Below, piece by piece: positions 6,441 to 13,567 of a stretch of DNA of 13,688 bases (position 1 is the first letter of the stretch; the number at the start of each line of letters is the position of its first letter). Location: assembly GCA_905480445.1 (NCBI GenBank), contig CAJQQJ010000022.1:1-13688 (forward strand), read 5' to 3'. The DNA comes from an uncultured Alphaproteobacteria bacterium (lineage in GTDB: Bacteria; Pseudomonadota; Alphaproteobacteria; UBA7985; CAJQQZ01). A model generated the notes under the pieces. It searched no databases and was not told where the DNA came from. It worked only from the letters and a program-made list of their open reading frames with translations. The position numbers and the translations under genes are program-made.

Positions 6441-7657
6441 GCTTCCTCCGTCGTGATATGAACTTCCGAATGAAGAGTACGGTGAACGGGACACTTGTCC
6501 GCGATGATCAATAAACTCTTCCGCTGCTCTTCACTCAAATCCCCTTCTATATGAATTGAACGATGAATGTGGTCAATCTTACCATCTTCTGTTTCACAAG
6601 TTTCACAGGCAGAAGCATGCATTTTTTTGTGGGTAAGTTTGACCTCGACGTCGTCAACCTGCCAGCCCTTTCGATCTGCATACATCTTGATCGTCATGGA
6701 CGTACAGGCTCCTAATCCAGCCAGGACCAAGTCGTAGGGCGTGGGGCCGGATTCATCACCGCCATAAGCCTTAGGTTCGTCGGCTCTCATAGCGTGTGGC
6801 CCAGCGGCAATGCGTTGCGCAAACTTGCCATCGGCCTGCTTAACGACCACTTCGCCTTGAGCGGCCTTCAACGGTGCTTCTTCTCGAATGTCGAGATATT
6901 TGCTAGCCCAGCCCGCTATCACCTCAGCAGCATAGGCCGCATCTTCCCTGCGCGTTAACAGATGGTCAGCACCGTCTAAGGAGATGAAAGACTTGGGATG
7001 CTTAGCCGCTCCAAAGATCTGACCCGCATTCTCTATGCCAACGATGGTATCGAGCGGTGCATGCATGACCAACAAGGCACGCTTTAGCTTAGGGATTGAT
7101 GACTTGGCGTCGTACTTCTCTAAATCGCTTAGGAACTGCTTTTTAATCCGCAGAGGTCTGCTGCCACCAAGGGAAATCTCTGCTTCACCGGCTTCTTCGA
7201 TACGGTCCCTGACATTATCAAACAAATGGGCCACATGTGAGGGTTCCGCTGGCGCACCAATTGTTACGACCGCATTAACCTCAGGCATTTTATGGGCCAC
7301 CGCCAACACTGCAGCACCGCCTAAAGAGTGACCTATCAGCAATGCTGGCGCTTGGTAGTTTGACCTAAGAAAGTCAGCGGCTGCTTCCAAGTCATCCAAA
7401 TTGGTTGAGAAGTTTGTATCTGCGAAGTCGCCTTTCGATTGGCCGAGGCCGGTGAAATCGAAACGCAGCACGGCGATCCCCAAGTCTGCCAAAGCTTCTG
7501 AAATACGGTTGGCCGCAACAACGTCTTTTCCGCAGGAAAAACAATGAGCAAAAATCGCGTAAGCTTTGGCCTTTCCACTCAAGGGCAGCTGTAACCTTGC
7601 GGCCAGCTCTTGCCCATCAGAACCAGTAAATTTCAAAGACTCTCTTTTTGAAGGCAT
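6437..7657 (-). CDS. Bifunctional alpha/beta hydrolase - OsmC family fusion protein
   Basis: A 406-residue two-domain cytosolic protein. Residues about 1-255 are an alpha/beta hydrolase with nucleophile S111 in GHSLGG, acid D203 (PLDTIVG) and base H232 (GADHLLT). Residues about 265-406 are an OsmC/Ohr-type thiol peroxidase domain with its two cysteines, C318 (GLGACTSMT) and C389 (DKCPVHRTL). A further C351-E-T-C354 is present in an insertion typical of this fused family. OsmC domains reduce organic hydroperoxides; the hydrolase might release or process the same esters, which is inference. The start is ATG at 7657 with GGAG (7665-7668) 7 nt upstream; a TTG at 7687 is possible but has no ribosome site. 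It is the first gene of the six-gene operon and overlaps the ArsC-like gene by 4 nt. Confidence 0.93.
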   Translation of the reverse strand: MPSKRESLKFTGSDGQELAARLQLPLSGKAKAYAIFAHCFSCGKDVVAANRISEALADLGIAVLRFDFTGLGQSKGDFADTNFSTNLDDLEAAADFLRSNYQAPALLIGHSLGGAAVLAVAHKMPEVNAVVTIGAPAEPSHVAHLFDNVRDRIEEAGEAEISLGGSRPLRIKKQFLSDLEKYDAKSSIPKLKRALLVMHAPLDTIVGIENAGQIFGAAKHPKSFISLDGADHLLTRREDAAYAAEVIAGWASKYLDIREEAPLKAAQGEVVVKQADGKFAQRIAAGPHAMRADEPKAYGGDESGPTPYDLVLAGLGACTSMTIKMYADRKGWQVDDVEVKLTHKKMHASACETCETEDGKIDHIHRSIHIEGDLSEEQRKSLLIIADKCPVHRTLHSEVHITTEEA

Positions 7658-7701
7658 CACACTTCTCCACTCATTAAATTCAATCAAAGGAATGTGCTAT
7701 T

Positions 7702-7720
7702 CTTGGAAGCATTCTCCAAG
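7702..7720. repeat. Inverted repeat, candidate operator of the detoxification operon
   Basis: CTTGGA-N7-TCCAAG, with perfect 6-bp arms, lies between the predicted promoter and the first gene of the six-gene operon, covering the expected transcription start. No T-run follows on either strand, so it is not a terminator. The regulator is not in the window. Confidence 0.4.
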
Positions 7721-7722
7721 TC

Positions 7723-7751
7723 ACATTAGTGCGACCGATTTGCGAGCACAA
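7723..7751 (-). promoter_or_regulatory. Weak candidate promoter of the six-gene operon
   Basis: On the minus strand TTGTGC (7751-7746) and TAATGT (7728-7723) are separated by 17 nt. Transcription would begin near 7716, about 60 nt before the ATG at 7657. Each box matches only 3 of 6 consensus positions. The inverted repeat at 7702-7720 overlaps the predicted start site. Confidence 0.25.
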
Positions 7752-7760
7752 TTGGCAGAC

Positions 7761-7796
7761 AAAAGAAAAGGCCTCTGAGATCGCTCTCGAGGCCTT
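7761..7796 (-). terminator. Intrinsic terminator after rpoD
   Basis: The 8-bp stem AAGGCCTC/GAGGCCTT (7768-7775 with 7789-7796) continues as GAGA/TCTC past one bulged base around a TCGC loop. On the minus strand it is followed by TTCTTTT (7767-7761). It lies 25 nt after the rpoD stop. A smaller hairpin, AAGTC-TTTT-GACTT (7804-7817), sits between the stop and the terminator. Confidence 0.88.
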
Positions 7797-7820
7797 CGTC
7801 TTAAAGTCTTTTGACTTGAA

Positions 7821-9836
7821 CTAGTAATCCAAGAAGGAACGCAGCTTACGCGACCTTGAAGGATGCTTAAGCTTTCTCAAAGCCTTGGCTTCAATCTGGC
7901 GAATACGTTCGCGTGTCACGGAGAACTGTTGGCCAACCTCTTCCAAAGTATGGTCAGTATTCATGCCAATACCAAACCGCATGCGAAGAACACGTTCTTC
8001 ACGTGGTGTCAGACTCGCCAGAACTCGTGTCGTCGTTTCTCGCAGGTTGGAATGAATTGCAGCATCAACAGGAATGATCGCATTTTCATCCTTAATGAAA
8101 TCACCCAGATGACTGTCTTCTTCATCACCAATTGGTGTTTCAAGAGAAATAGGCTCTTTCGCAATCTTCATAACCTTGCGCACTTTTTCAAGTGGCATGC
8201 CAAGGCGTTGCGCCAATTCTTCTGGTGTGGCTTCGCGACCAATCTCATGAAGCATCTGACGACCAGTACGAACCAGCTTGTTGATTGTCTCAATCATATG
8301 GACTGGAATACGGATCGTGCGGGCCTGGTCAGCAATAGAGCGCGTAATCGCCTGTCTGATCCACCAAGTCGCATAGGTTGAGAACTTGTAACCACGACGG
8401 TATTCAAACTTATCAACCGCCTTCATCAAGCCGATGTTGCCTTCCTGAATAAGATCCAGGAACTGCAAGCCACGGTTCGTGTATTTCTTAGCAATCGAGA
8501 TCACGAGGCGGAGATTGGCTTCAACCATTTCGGTCTTAGCTCTACGCGCGTCTTTCTCACCCTTTTGCACTGTCGATACAATGCGCTTAAATTCAGAAAT
8601 TGGCAGGTCTGTTGTTTCAGACACTGACATAATTTCAGCGCGCATCTCTTCGATCATTGGACCGTAGTTTTCAGCAAAAGTGCCCCAACCACGTTCCGAC
8701 AAGCCACCGACATGCTCTAACCATGTTGGATCAAGCTCTTTACCTTGATAATGCTTCAAGAAAGAGTCACGGCGGACACCGCACTTGTCTGCAAGACGCA
8801 GCAGTTTGCCCTCAAAAGTCTTGAGCTTATCATTTAGGCCGTACAACTGATCAATCAGCTGTTCGATGCGATTGTTGTTCAAACGCACCTGCTTCATGTA
8901 GTCAACAACCTCTTTATTGAGCTCATGATACTTGCGTTCAACAGCGGCGGGCACTTTTTCACCAGTGTGGATTAAGCCCAGACGTTTTTCTTGGACAGTT
9001 GCAAGTTTTTTGTGCGTCTTCGCAATCTGGTCCAGAACTTCGATGACGTGAGGCATGAGAGCCGCTTCCATCGCAGCGAGAGACAGATTACCTTCGCCAG
9101 TGTCATCATCATCGCTGTCGCGCGGACCAATGGCCTGTTCAGGCTCATCGCTCTCTTCTTTCGCGACTTCTTCGACTACTTCCTCTTCTTCTTCTTCCTC
9201 GACAACGACTAGCGTCGCCGGAAGCTCTTCAACTTCTGCACCCGGCCCAGAATTATAGGTCGCGTCCAGGTCAATAATATCACGAAGAAGAAGTTTTTCT
9301 TCCTTAATGTAATCACGCCAAGCAAGCAGAGCACGGAAAGTCAGCGGGCTTTCGCAAATGCCACCGATCATTTCGGCGCGGCCAATCTCAATACGCTTGG
9401 CAATCGCGATTTCGCCTTCGCGAGACAGCAATTCAACAGAGCCCATCTCACGCAAGTACATGCGGACAGGATCATCGGTACGACCAACGTCGTCATCGCT
9501 TAGATTACCTTTAGCGACAACTTCTTTGGTCTCATTGGTTGCAAGTTCACCGCCAGTGGCCGCAGCCCCAGTTTCCTCACCCTCATCGCTGTCTTCGTTT
9601 TCGACAACGTTGATGCCCATTTCAGACAGTGCGGACATGATGTCTTCGATTTGCTCAGAAGTCATCTCGTCAGGTGGCAGTACTTTGTTCAATTCCTTGT
9701 AAGTAACGAAACCTCGCTCCTTACTGTCCTTGATCATTTTCTTGACGGCAGCATTGCTCACGTAAAGAATAGGACCGTCGTTCTTATCAGCATCATTCGT
9801 TTGGTCTGTGGCCGTCGCAGTCGCTGTCGTAGCCAT
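7821..9836 (-). CDS. rpoD: RNA polymerase primary sigma factor RpoD (sigma-70)
   Basis: A 671-residue housekeeping sigma factor, which directs core RNA polymerase to -10/-35 promoters. Domains are region 1.1 (about 20-80), region 1.2 (DDPVRMYLREMG, 121-132), a long non-conserved region (about 150-430) with an acidic run (Glu213-219), regions 2.1-2.4 (about 436-515; NLRLVISIAKKY, FSTYATWWIRQAI), region 3 (about 516-595), region 4.1 (LTPREERVLRMRFG, 609-622) and 4.2 helix-turn-helix (SVTRERIRQIEAKAL, 639-653), ending in FLDY. The ATG at 9836 is chosen because GGTGA of an AAAGGTGA element lies 9 nt upstream; a TTG at 9845 would put the same element only about 3 nt away. It follows dnaG after 116 nt, the usual order, and ends at an intrinsic terminator. 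Confidence 0.97.
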   Translation of the reverse strand: MATTATATATDQTNDADKNDGPILYVSNAAVKKMIKDSKERGFVTYKELNKVLPPDEMTSEQIEDIMSALSEMGINVVENEDSDEGEETGAAATGGELATNETKEVVAKGNLSDDDVGRTDDPVRMYLREMGSVELLSREGEIAIAKRIEIGRAEMIGGICESPLTFRALLAWRDYIKEEKLLLRDIIDLDATYNSGPGAEVEELPATLVVVEEEEEEEVVEEVAKEESDEPEQAIGPRDSDDDDTGEGNLSLAAMEAALMPHVIEVLDQIAKTHKKLATVQEKRLGLIHTGEKVPAAVERKYHELNKEVVDYMKQVRLNNNRIEQLIDQLYGLNDKLKTFEGKLLRLADKCGVRRDSFLKHYQGKELDPTWLEHVGGLSERGWGTFAENYGPMIEEMRAEIMSVSETTDLPISEFKRIVSTVQKGEKDARRAKTEMVEANLRLVISIAKKYTNRGLQFLDLIQEGNIGLMKAVDKFEYRRGYKFSTYATWWIRQAITRSIADQARTIRIPVHMIETINKLVRTGRQMLHEIGREATPEELAQRLGMPLEKVRKVMKIAKEPISLETPIGDEEDSHLGDFIKDENAIIPVDAAIHSNLRETTTRVLASLTPREERVLRMRFGIGMNTDHTLEEVGQQFSVTRERIRQIEAKALRKLKHPSRSRKLRSFLDY

Positions 9837-9952
9837 ATGCGCCAATCACCTTTCTAAAAAACTATATCGTCAAATGCAAAACAACAGACCCCGTCCCAAG
9901 TCCTCCTTGAAACAGTGGCTGTTCTTCAGTTTATCTCAAGTCACACACGGAC

Positions 9953-11845
9953 TCATGAGCCCTTTGTCATTTCATCAAACCGATCCAAATCAACCAACCT
10001 GTCTTCCCATTCACGAAGCAATCGACCTTTGGTCGTCACTTCATTTTTCAAGGCTTCATTTGTAACATCGCCAGCATAACGTTGCCTGGCGTCTAAGAGC
10101 TCCTTTTTTAGCTGATCACCGTGTATCAGATCCAAAAGATGTGTAAGCCCTTCTTTCGCTTGTTCCAAATGTAAGCCCGGTTCAACAAACCCAGCATGAT
10201 CGTAAACGGTTGTACTGGTCACTCTATCGACAGCACGTGTTAACCCGAGGCCCGACAGGTGGCACTTGATCCCTTCTCTGTCAAGGTTTTCCTCCGAAAA
10301 AACTGTGTCTAAGAGCTTGTCTCTTAATGATTTTAGTTCGTTATCGCGAAAGTCAATTTCTGCTAAGGATTCGCCGTAAATTTCTAACAAAGCCGGATAA
10401 TTGACAAAGCCAGCCAAAAGCGCCTCTTGCCGCCGATTTTCGAATTTCATACCGGACTGGAGACCTAATCCACCCTTAGCGATTTCGTAATTTGGCCTAA
10501 AGGAGAAGCGACCGCCTTTCCGACCGAAACTTCTAGCGTTATTACTATTCTGTCGCCCATAGTTTTGGGGCTGATTACGGCCAAAAAACCTAGCCTGATA
10601 GCGATCGTTAAAGGCTTTGTGATAGGCCTGACGAATGACTTCATCTGTGATAGTGAAAGCATGCTGCTTTAGCTTCTTGTTCAGGCCCGCCAAATGTTCT
10701 GGGGTTGTCGATTGTAGATCTGCTAGCTCCTGCTCCCAGAGGAAATCCACCAGTGGCTTATGGTCGTCTAGCACTTCCCGCATCCGACGCACGCCTTCAG
10801 ACCTTAAAAGCGTGTCAGGGTCTTCACCTTGCGGCAGGAATGCTGTCTTCAATGATTTACCAGGTTCTAACAATGGCAAGGCACGAGTTGCTGCCCTTAA
10901 AGCCGCTCTCTGGCCCGCAGCATCCCCATCGAAGCAAAGCGTTGGCTCTTCCACAATGCGCCAGAGCAGTTTGATTTGGTCTTCGGTTAAGGCCGTCCCC
11001 AAGGGCGCCACAGACTGCGAGAAACCATTTTGCCAGAGCGCGATTACATCCATGTAGCCTTCGGTGACGATGATCTCACCAGCTTGATAGGCCGCTTGGC
11101 GTGCTTTATCGAGGCCATAAAGCGTGGCCCCTTTGTTGAAGAGGCTGGTTTCCGGTGAATTGAGATACTTAGGCTCGCCTTCGCCCATCACTCTGCCGCC
11201 AAAGGCAATCACTTGCCCGCTTCTGTTCATGATAGGGAACATCAAACGACCGCGAAAATAGTCATAGGGCTCACGGCCATCGTCCGGCTTTCGGATTAAG
11301 CCTGCTTCTAACAAATGGCTATCCTTGAAACCGAGGTCCTGCATGTGACTGCGCAGCAGCTGGCTGCCGTTGGGCGCAAAGCCTAGACGAAACTCTTTAA
11401 CAGTTTCACCTGCCAACGCCCGAGAGCGGACATAGTCCTGCGCCTGAGCACCACTTTCTGCGAAGAGCTGATTTTGATACCAGAGGCATGCCGCCTCCAT
11501 CACTTCTTTCAACCCCTTGGACTTCTCCACAGCCTGTCTTTGCTCAGGGGTGTCCACCGGCATCGTCATTCCGGCGGCAGCCGCCAATCGCTCGACAGTC
11601 TCTGGGAAAGACAAGCCTTCTGTTTCCATTGTGAAACGAACGATATCGCCGTGCGCGCCACAGCCGAAACAGTGATAAAATGACTTCTCATCATTCACCG
11701 TAAAGGAAGGCGTCTTCTCTTTATGAAAAGGACAAAGACCTGAAAACTCCCGACCCTTGCGGACGAGCTTAACCCGCCGACCCACCACTTGGGATGTGTC
11801 GAAACGTTGCCGCAGCTCATCAAGGAATTCAGGGGTTATTGCCAT
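9953..11845 (-). CDS. dnaG: DNA primase DnaG
   Basis: A 630-residue primase that makes RNA primers at the replication fork with DnaB helicase. The N-terminal CHC2 zinc-binding domain has C38, H41, C59 and C62 (CPFH and CFGC motifs). The catalytic core spans about 110-430, with TOPRIM acidic residues E262 and D266 (TEGYMD) and D306/D308 (CFDGDAAG). The C-terminal helicase-interaction domain is about 470-625. Between them, residues about 419-452 form a linker rich in Arg, Gln, Asn and Gly (FGRNQPQNYGRQNSNN). The ATG at 11845 is fixed by the conserved opening ITPEFLDELRQRF, yet no Shine-Dalgarno is seen. A promoter ending 6 nt before the ATG suggests a leaderless transcript. The carA and gatB/yqeY-like genes often found upstream in alphaproteobacteria are not in the window. 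Confidence 0.97.
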   Translation of the reverse strand: MAITPEFLDELRQRFDTSQVVGRRVKLVRKGREFSGLCPFHKEKTPSFTVNDEKSFYHCFGCGAHGDIVRFTMETEGLSFPETVERLAAAAGMTMPVDTPEQRQAVEKSKGLKEVMEAACLWYQNQLFAESGAQAQDYVRSRALAGETVKEFRLGFAPNGSQLLRSHMQDLGFKDSHLLEAGLIRKPDDGREPYDYFRGRLMFPIMNRSGQVIAFGGRVMGEGEPKYLNSPETSLFNKGATLYGLDKARQAAYQAGEIIVTEGYMDVIALWQNGFSQSVAPLGTALTEDQIKLLWRIVEEPTLCFDGDAAGQRAALRAATRALPLLEPGKSLKTAFLPQGEDPDTLLRSEGVRRMREVLDDHKPLVDFLWEQELADLQSTTPEHLAGLNKKLKQHAFTITDEVIRQAYHKAFNDRYQARFFGRNQPQNYGRQNSNNARSFGRKGGRFSFRPNYEIAKGGLGLQSGMKFENRRQEALLAGFVNYPALLEIYGESLAEIDFRDNELKSLRDKLLDTVFSEENLDREGIKCHLSGLGLTRAVDRVTSTTVYDHAGFVEPGLHLEQAKEGLTHLLDLIHGDQLKKELLDARQRYAGDVTNEALKNEVTTKGRLLREWEDRLVDLDRFDEMTKGS

Positions 11846-11851
11846 AGTCTA

Positions 11852-11879
11852 TAGATAGGGTTTCAACTGACGGGTTCAA
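11852..11879 (-). promoter_or_regulatory. Candidate dnaG promoter placing +1 at the ATG
   Basis: On the minus strand TTGAAC (11879-11874) and TATCTA (11857-11852) are 16 nt apart, and 6 nt (11851-11846) separate the -10 from the ATG. This puts the expected start at or within a base or two of the A of the start codon. The region lacks a Shine-Dalgarno, which agrees with leaderless translation. An overlapping TATAGA closer to the ATG is less well spaced. Confidence 0.45.
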
Positions 11880-11945
11880 AGGTGAATCTTTTACCCTGAA
11901 TTCTCAGGCAATTCGAACTTTCTTTTGCGTAGGCGAATCATCTAC

Positions 11946-11975
11946 TTGCGGTCAGTAATAGCTTCTTGCTATAGA
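11946..11975 (+). promoter_or_regulatory. tRNA promoter with GC-rich discriminator
   Basis: TTGCGG (11946-11951) lies 18 nt from TATAGA (11970-11975). The discriminator GCGCGCC (11976-11982) follows at once and the tRNA begins at 11986, so transcription would start only a few bases upstream. A GC-rich discriminator is typical of stable-RNA promoters under stringent control. Confidence 0.55.
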
Positions 11976-11985
11976 GCGCGCCGGG

Positions 11986-12061
11986 GGGCCTGTAGTTCAG
12001 CGGTCAGAACCCACGGCTCATAACCGTGTTGTCGCAGGTTCGAATCCTGCCGGGCCCACCA
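11986..12061 (+). tRNA. tRNA with CAU anticodon, probably tRNA-Ile2 (lysidine-modified); tRNA-Met is the alternative
   Basis: A complete 76-nt cloverleaf with encoded CCA. Acceptor 11986-11992 pairs with 12051-12057 (one G-U); D stem GTTC/GAAC (11995-11998, 12007-12010); anticodon stem CACGG/CCGTG (12012-12016, 12024-12028) with loop CTCATAA, anticodon 12019-12021; T stem GCAGG/CCTGC (12034-12038, 12046-12050) with TTCGAAT; discriminator A and CCA at 12058-12061. It is not the initiator: the first acceptor pair is G-C rather than a C/A mismatch, and the anticodon stem lacks three G-C pairs. C4-G69 and C5-G68 are the pairs reported as recognised by the lysidine synthetase TilS, which favours Ile2 reading AUA. 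E. coli also has an Ile2 gene close to rpoD (from memory). Confidence 0.93.
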
Positions 12062-12086
12062 ATCTTCTTAGGTATAAACCGGTCAA

Positions 12087-12102
12087 CTGAGCTAGAGCTC
12101 AG
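12087..12102. repeat. Perfect palindrome downstream of the tRNA
   Basis: CTGAGCT-AG-AGCTCAG has 7-bp arms around two bases. It lies between the tRNA 3' end and the convergent TIM-barrel gene. A second inverted repeat, AGCAAT-N7-ATTGCT (12112-12130), follows. Neither has a T-run, so a terminator role for either transcript is only possible. Confidence 0.4.
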
Positions 12103-12142
12103 CCTCTGGACAGCAATGTTCTGAATTGCTCAAAACCGCTAT

Positions 12143-13297
12143 TCAACTGGTTTCAGGTGCAAATCCTTGTGTTTCGCTAACTATCAGCTTTGATGTTTGG
12201 TGCTCTGATCCAAACATCTGCTCAAAACGTTTCTGCCGTCTTAATTGAACCCAATGATTGATGTCCCAAATGTCAGCCAAAGGCTCTCCGGTGCCAGGCA
12301 TGCAGGCCTGGTAGCTTGGCGCGCCATGTTCAGCAATCATCGTGGTGTACTCACAACCCTGTTCAAGTTGATTTTTCCATATCTTGTCCCACCATTTCTC
12401 ATAGCCCTCCATATATTGAATCCATTCAGCAGATCGTGGATCAGGCACCTGTGGGCCGTGGTCATAGCCAACCCGGCATTGCGTATGGATTACATTAGGG
12501 ATTAGGAAATCGAGCGTCGCATTCAAAACAGGATCCGTTGCGTCAACTTCCGCAACGCAATTCAGGTGAGAGTAGTCAGCACAAATCCTAATTTTAGGTC
12601 GGATATCTGAGTATTTGAGTAAAAAGTCACGGATGCCCCAAGGTGAGTGTAGGAAGCGTTTTCGATGGGTTTCATGGGCAACAACAAAACCAGTTTCTTT
12701 TTCCCAGGCCAGTACCTCCCGAAAGTATTTAGCTGCTGTCGCCCAAGGGAAGTTATCCCGCAGATCGTGCCCAATAACGAGGGTAAGAAGTCCCCCTTCT
12801 CGTCGGTCGCCAAACATATCATAACAAGACGCAACCTGTTCTTTGAAGCTTGCAATATGATTTTCCAGAATTGGTTGCAGAACCTTCGACCCACTTTCTT
12901 CTGCCAGTTCGTAACTGGACTCGAATTTGTCAGTAGGTTCACAGTTTTCATGCTCAACTGCCCTAGCAGTCAGGGCCTGCGCCATCTCTTCCGCAGGAAT
13001 AGGAGTGGTAAAACCCGAATAAGCACCACCCCATAGGTCAAACTGAGCATCGCCAGCATTGAAAGCGCCGTCTGTGTAAATGCTAAGAGTCAAAGCCATA
13101 TCATGTTGACTTAACATGGTTTTCAGCTTTTCAGGGCCAATGTAGAGAGCCAATTTAAAAGGCAACTCGATGCCATCGTAACCCAGCTCAGCAAGGTGTG
13201 GGATAGCAGTATCGACGCTATGATGTGGACTACGGGCAAGTTCACCTTCAAATTCATCAATGACAGCCCAAAGAGTCCGGTATTGCTCAAGTCTCAT
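12143..13297 (-). CDS. TIM-barrel protein, sugar phosphate isomerase/epimerase superfamily
   Basis: A 384-residue protein of the xylose isomerase-like TIM-barrel (AP endonuclease 2) superfamily, which usually binds a divalent metal at the C-terminal mouth of the barrel and isomerises or epimerises keto sugars or related polyols. Residues in metal-ligand positions are E44 in GIELPF, E209 in AHETHRKRF, D241 and H244 in CADYSHLN, H271 in VIHTQCRVGYDHG and E323 in AEHGAPSY. The AHETHR-, HTQCRVGYDHGPQVPDPR- and GTGEPLADIWDINHW-type segments look like one defined but uncharacterised subfamily. No signal peptide or membrane segment is seen. The ATG has AAAGG 8 nt upstream. A palindrome and -10 lie in the divergent region upstream. 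The substrate is not known. Confidence 0.8.
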   Translation of the reverse strand: MRLEQYRTLWAVIDEFEGELARSPHHSVDTAIPHLAELGYDGIELPFKLALYIGPEKLKTMLSQHDMALTLSIYTDGAFNAGDAQFDLWGGAYSGFTTPIPAEEMAQALTARAVEHENCEPTDKFESSYELAEESGSKVLQPILENHIASFKEQVASCYDMFGDRREGGLLTLVIGHDLRDNFPWATAAKYFREVLAWEKETGFVVAHETHRKRFLHSPWGIRDFLLKYSDIRPKIRICADYSHLNCVAEVDATDPVLNATLDFLIPNVIHTQCRVGYDHGPQVPDPRSAEWIQYMEGYEKWWDKIWKNQLEQGCEYTTMIAEHGAPSYQACMPGTGEPLADIWDINHWVQLRRQKRFEQMFGSEHQTSKLIVSETQGFAPETS

Positions 13298-13337
13298 CAG
13301 CTTCGCCTTTCTTGTTCAATTCGTTCTTGTTTGGCTC

Positions 13338-13353
13338 GTCAATCAAGATTGAC
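13338..13353. repeat. Perfect 16-bp palindrome, candidate operator
   Basis: GTCAATC-AA-GATTGAC has 7-bp arms and lies 41-56 nt upstream of the TIM-barrel start, immediately after a TATTAT -10 on the minus strand. It therefore covers the expected transcription start, as a repressor operator would. No regulator gene is visible in the window. Confidence 0.55.
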
Positions 13354-13354
13354 C

Positions 13355-13360
13355 ATAATA
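13355..13360 (-). promoter_or_regulatory. Candidate -10 element for the TIM-barrel gene
   Basis: TATTAT on the minus strand matches 5 of 6 consensus positions and sits one base upstream of the palindrome. No good -35 is visible 16-18 nt further up, so the promoter may need an activator or be a chance match. Confidence 0.3.
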
Positions 13361-13537
13361 CCAATTCGACAGCCTACAAAGTTAGTTTGCGGGTCTTCGT
13401 TCATCGTTTCGTCGTTAATCCGATAAAAGACGTAGGTGACCGGACTTGGGCTTGTTGTTTTGAAACTAGATCAAATGATGGCGCAAAATACTCAAGCGGC
13501 CTTGAACAGATGCTGAAAAAAGATAGCTTGCTAACCA

Positions 13538-13567
13538 GTGACATAAAAGCACTTCAACTGGTACGAT
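13538..13567 (+). promoter_or_regulatory. Candidate promoter of the plus-strand gene at 13633
   Basis: GTGACA (13538-13543, 5 of 6 consensus) is 18 nt from TACGAT (13562-13567, 4 of 6). It would give a leader of about 60 nt before the ATG. Confidence 0.35.

Noticed and set aside
6441..6494. 18-residue extension of the ArsC-like protein
   Set aside because: The extension lies inside the upstream gene and is not like the family; the ATG at 6440 has a strong GGAGG and an ATGA overlap.
7658..7687. TTG start for the hydrolase-OsmC fusion
   Set aside because: No ribosome site precedes it, while the ATG at 7657 has GGAG 7 nt upstream.
9055..9258. Plus-strand open frame encoding a Ser/Thr-rich protein within rpoD
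   Set aside because: It is the mirror of the acidic GAA/GAG codon run of RpoD read on the opposite strand.
11986..12061. Initiator tRNA-Met
   Set aside because: Position 1-72 is a G-C pair and the anticodon stem lacks the three consecutive G-C pairs of initiators.
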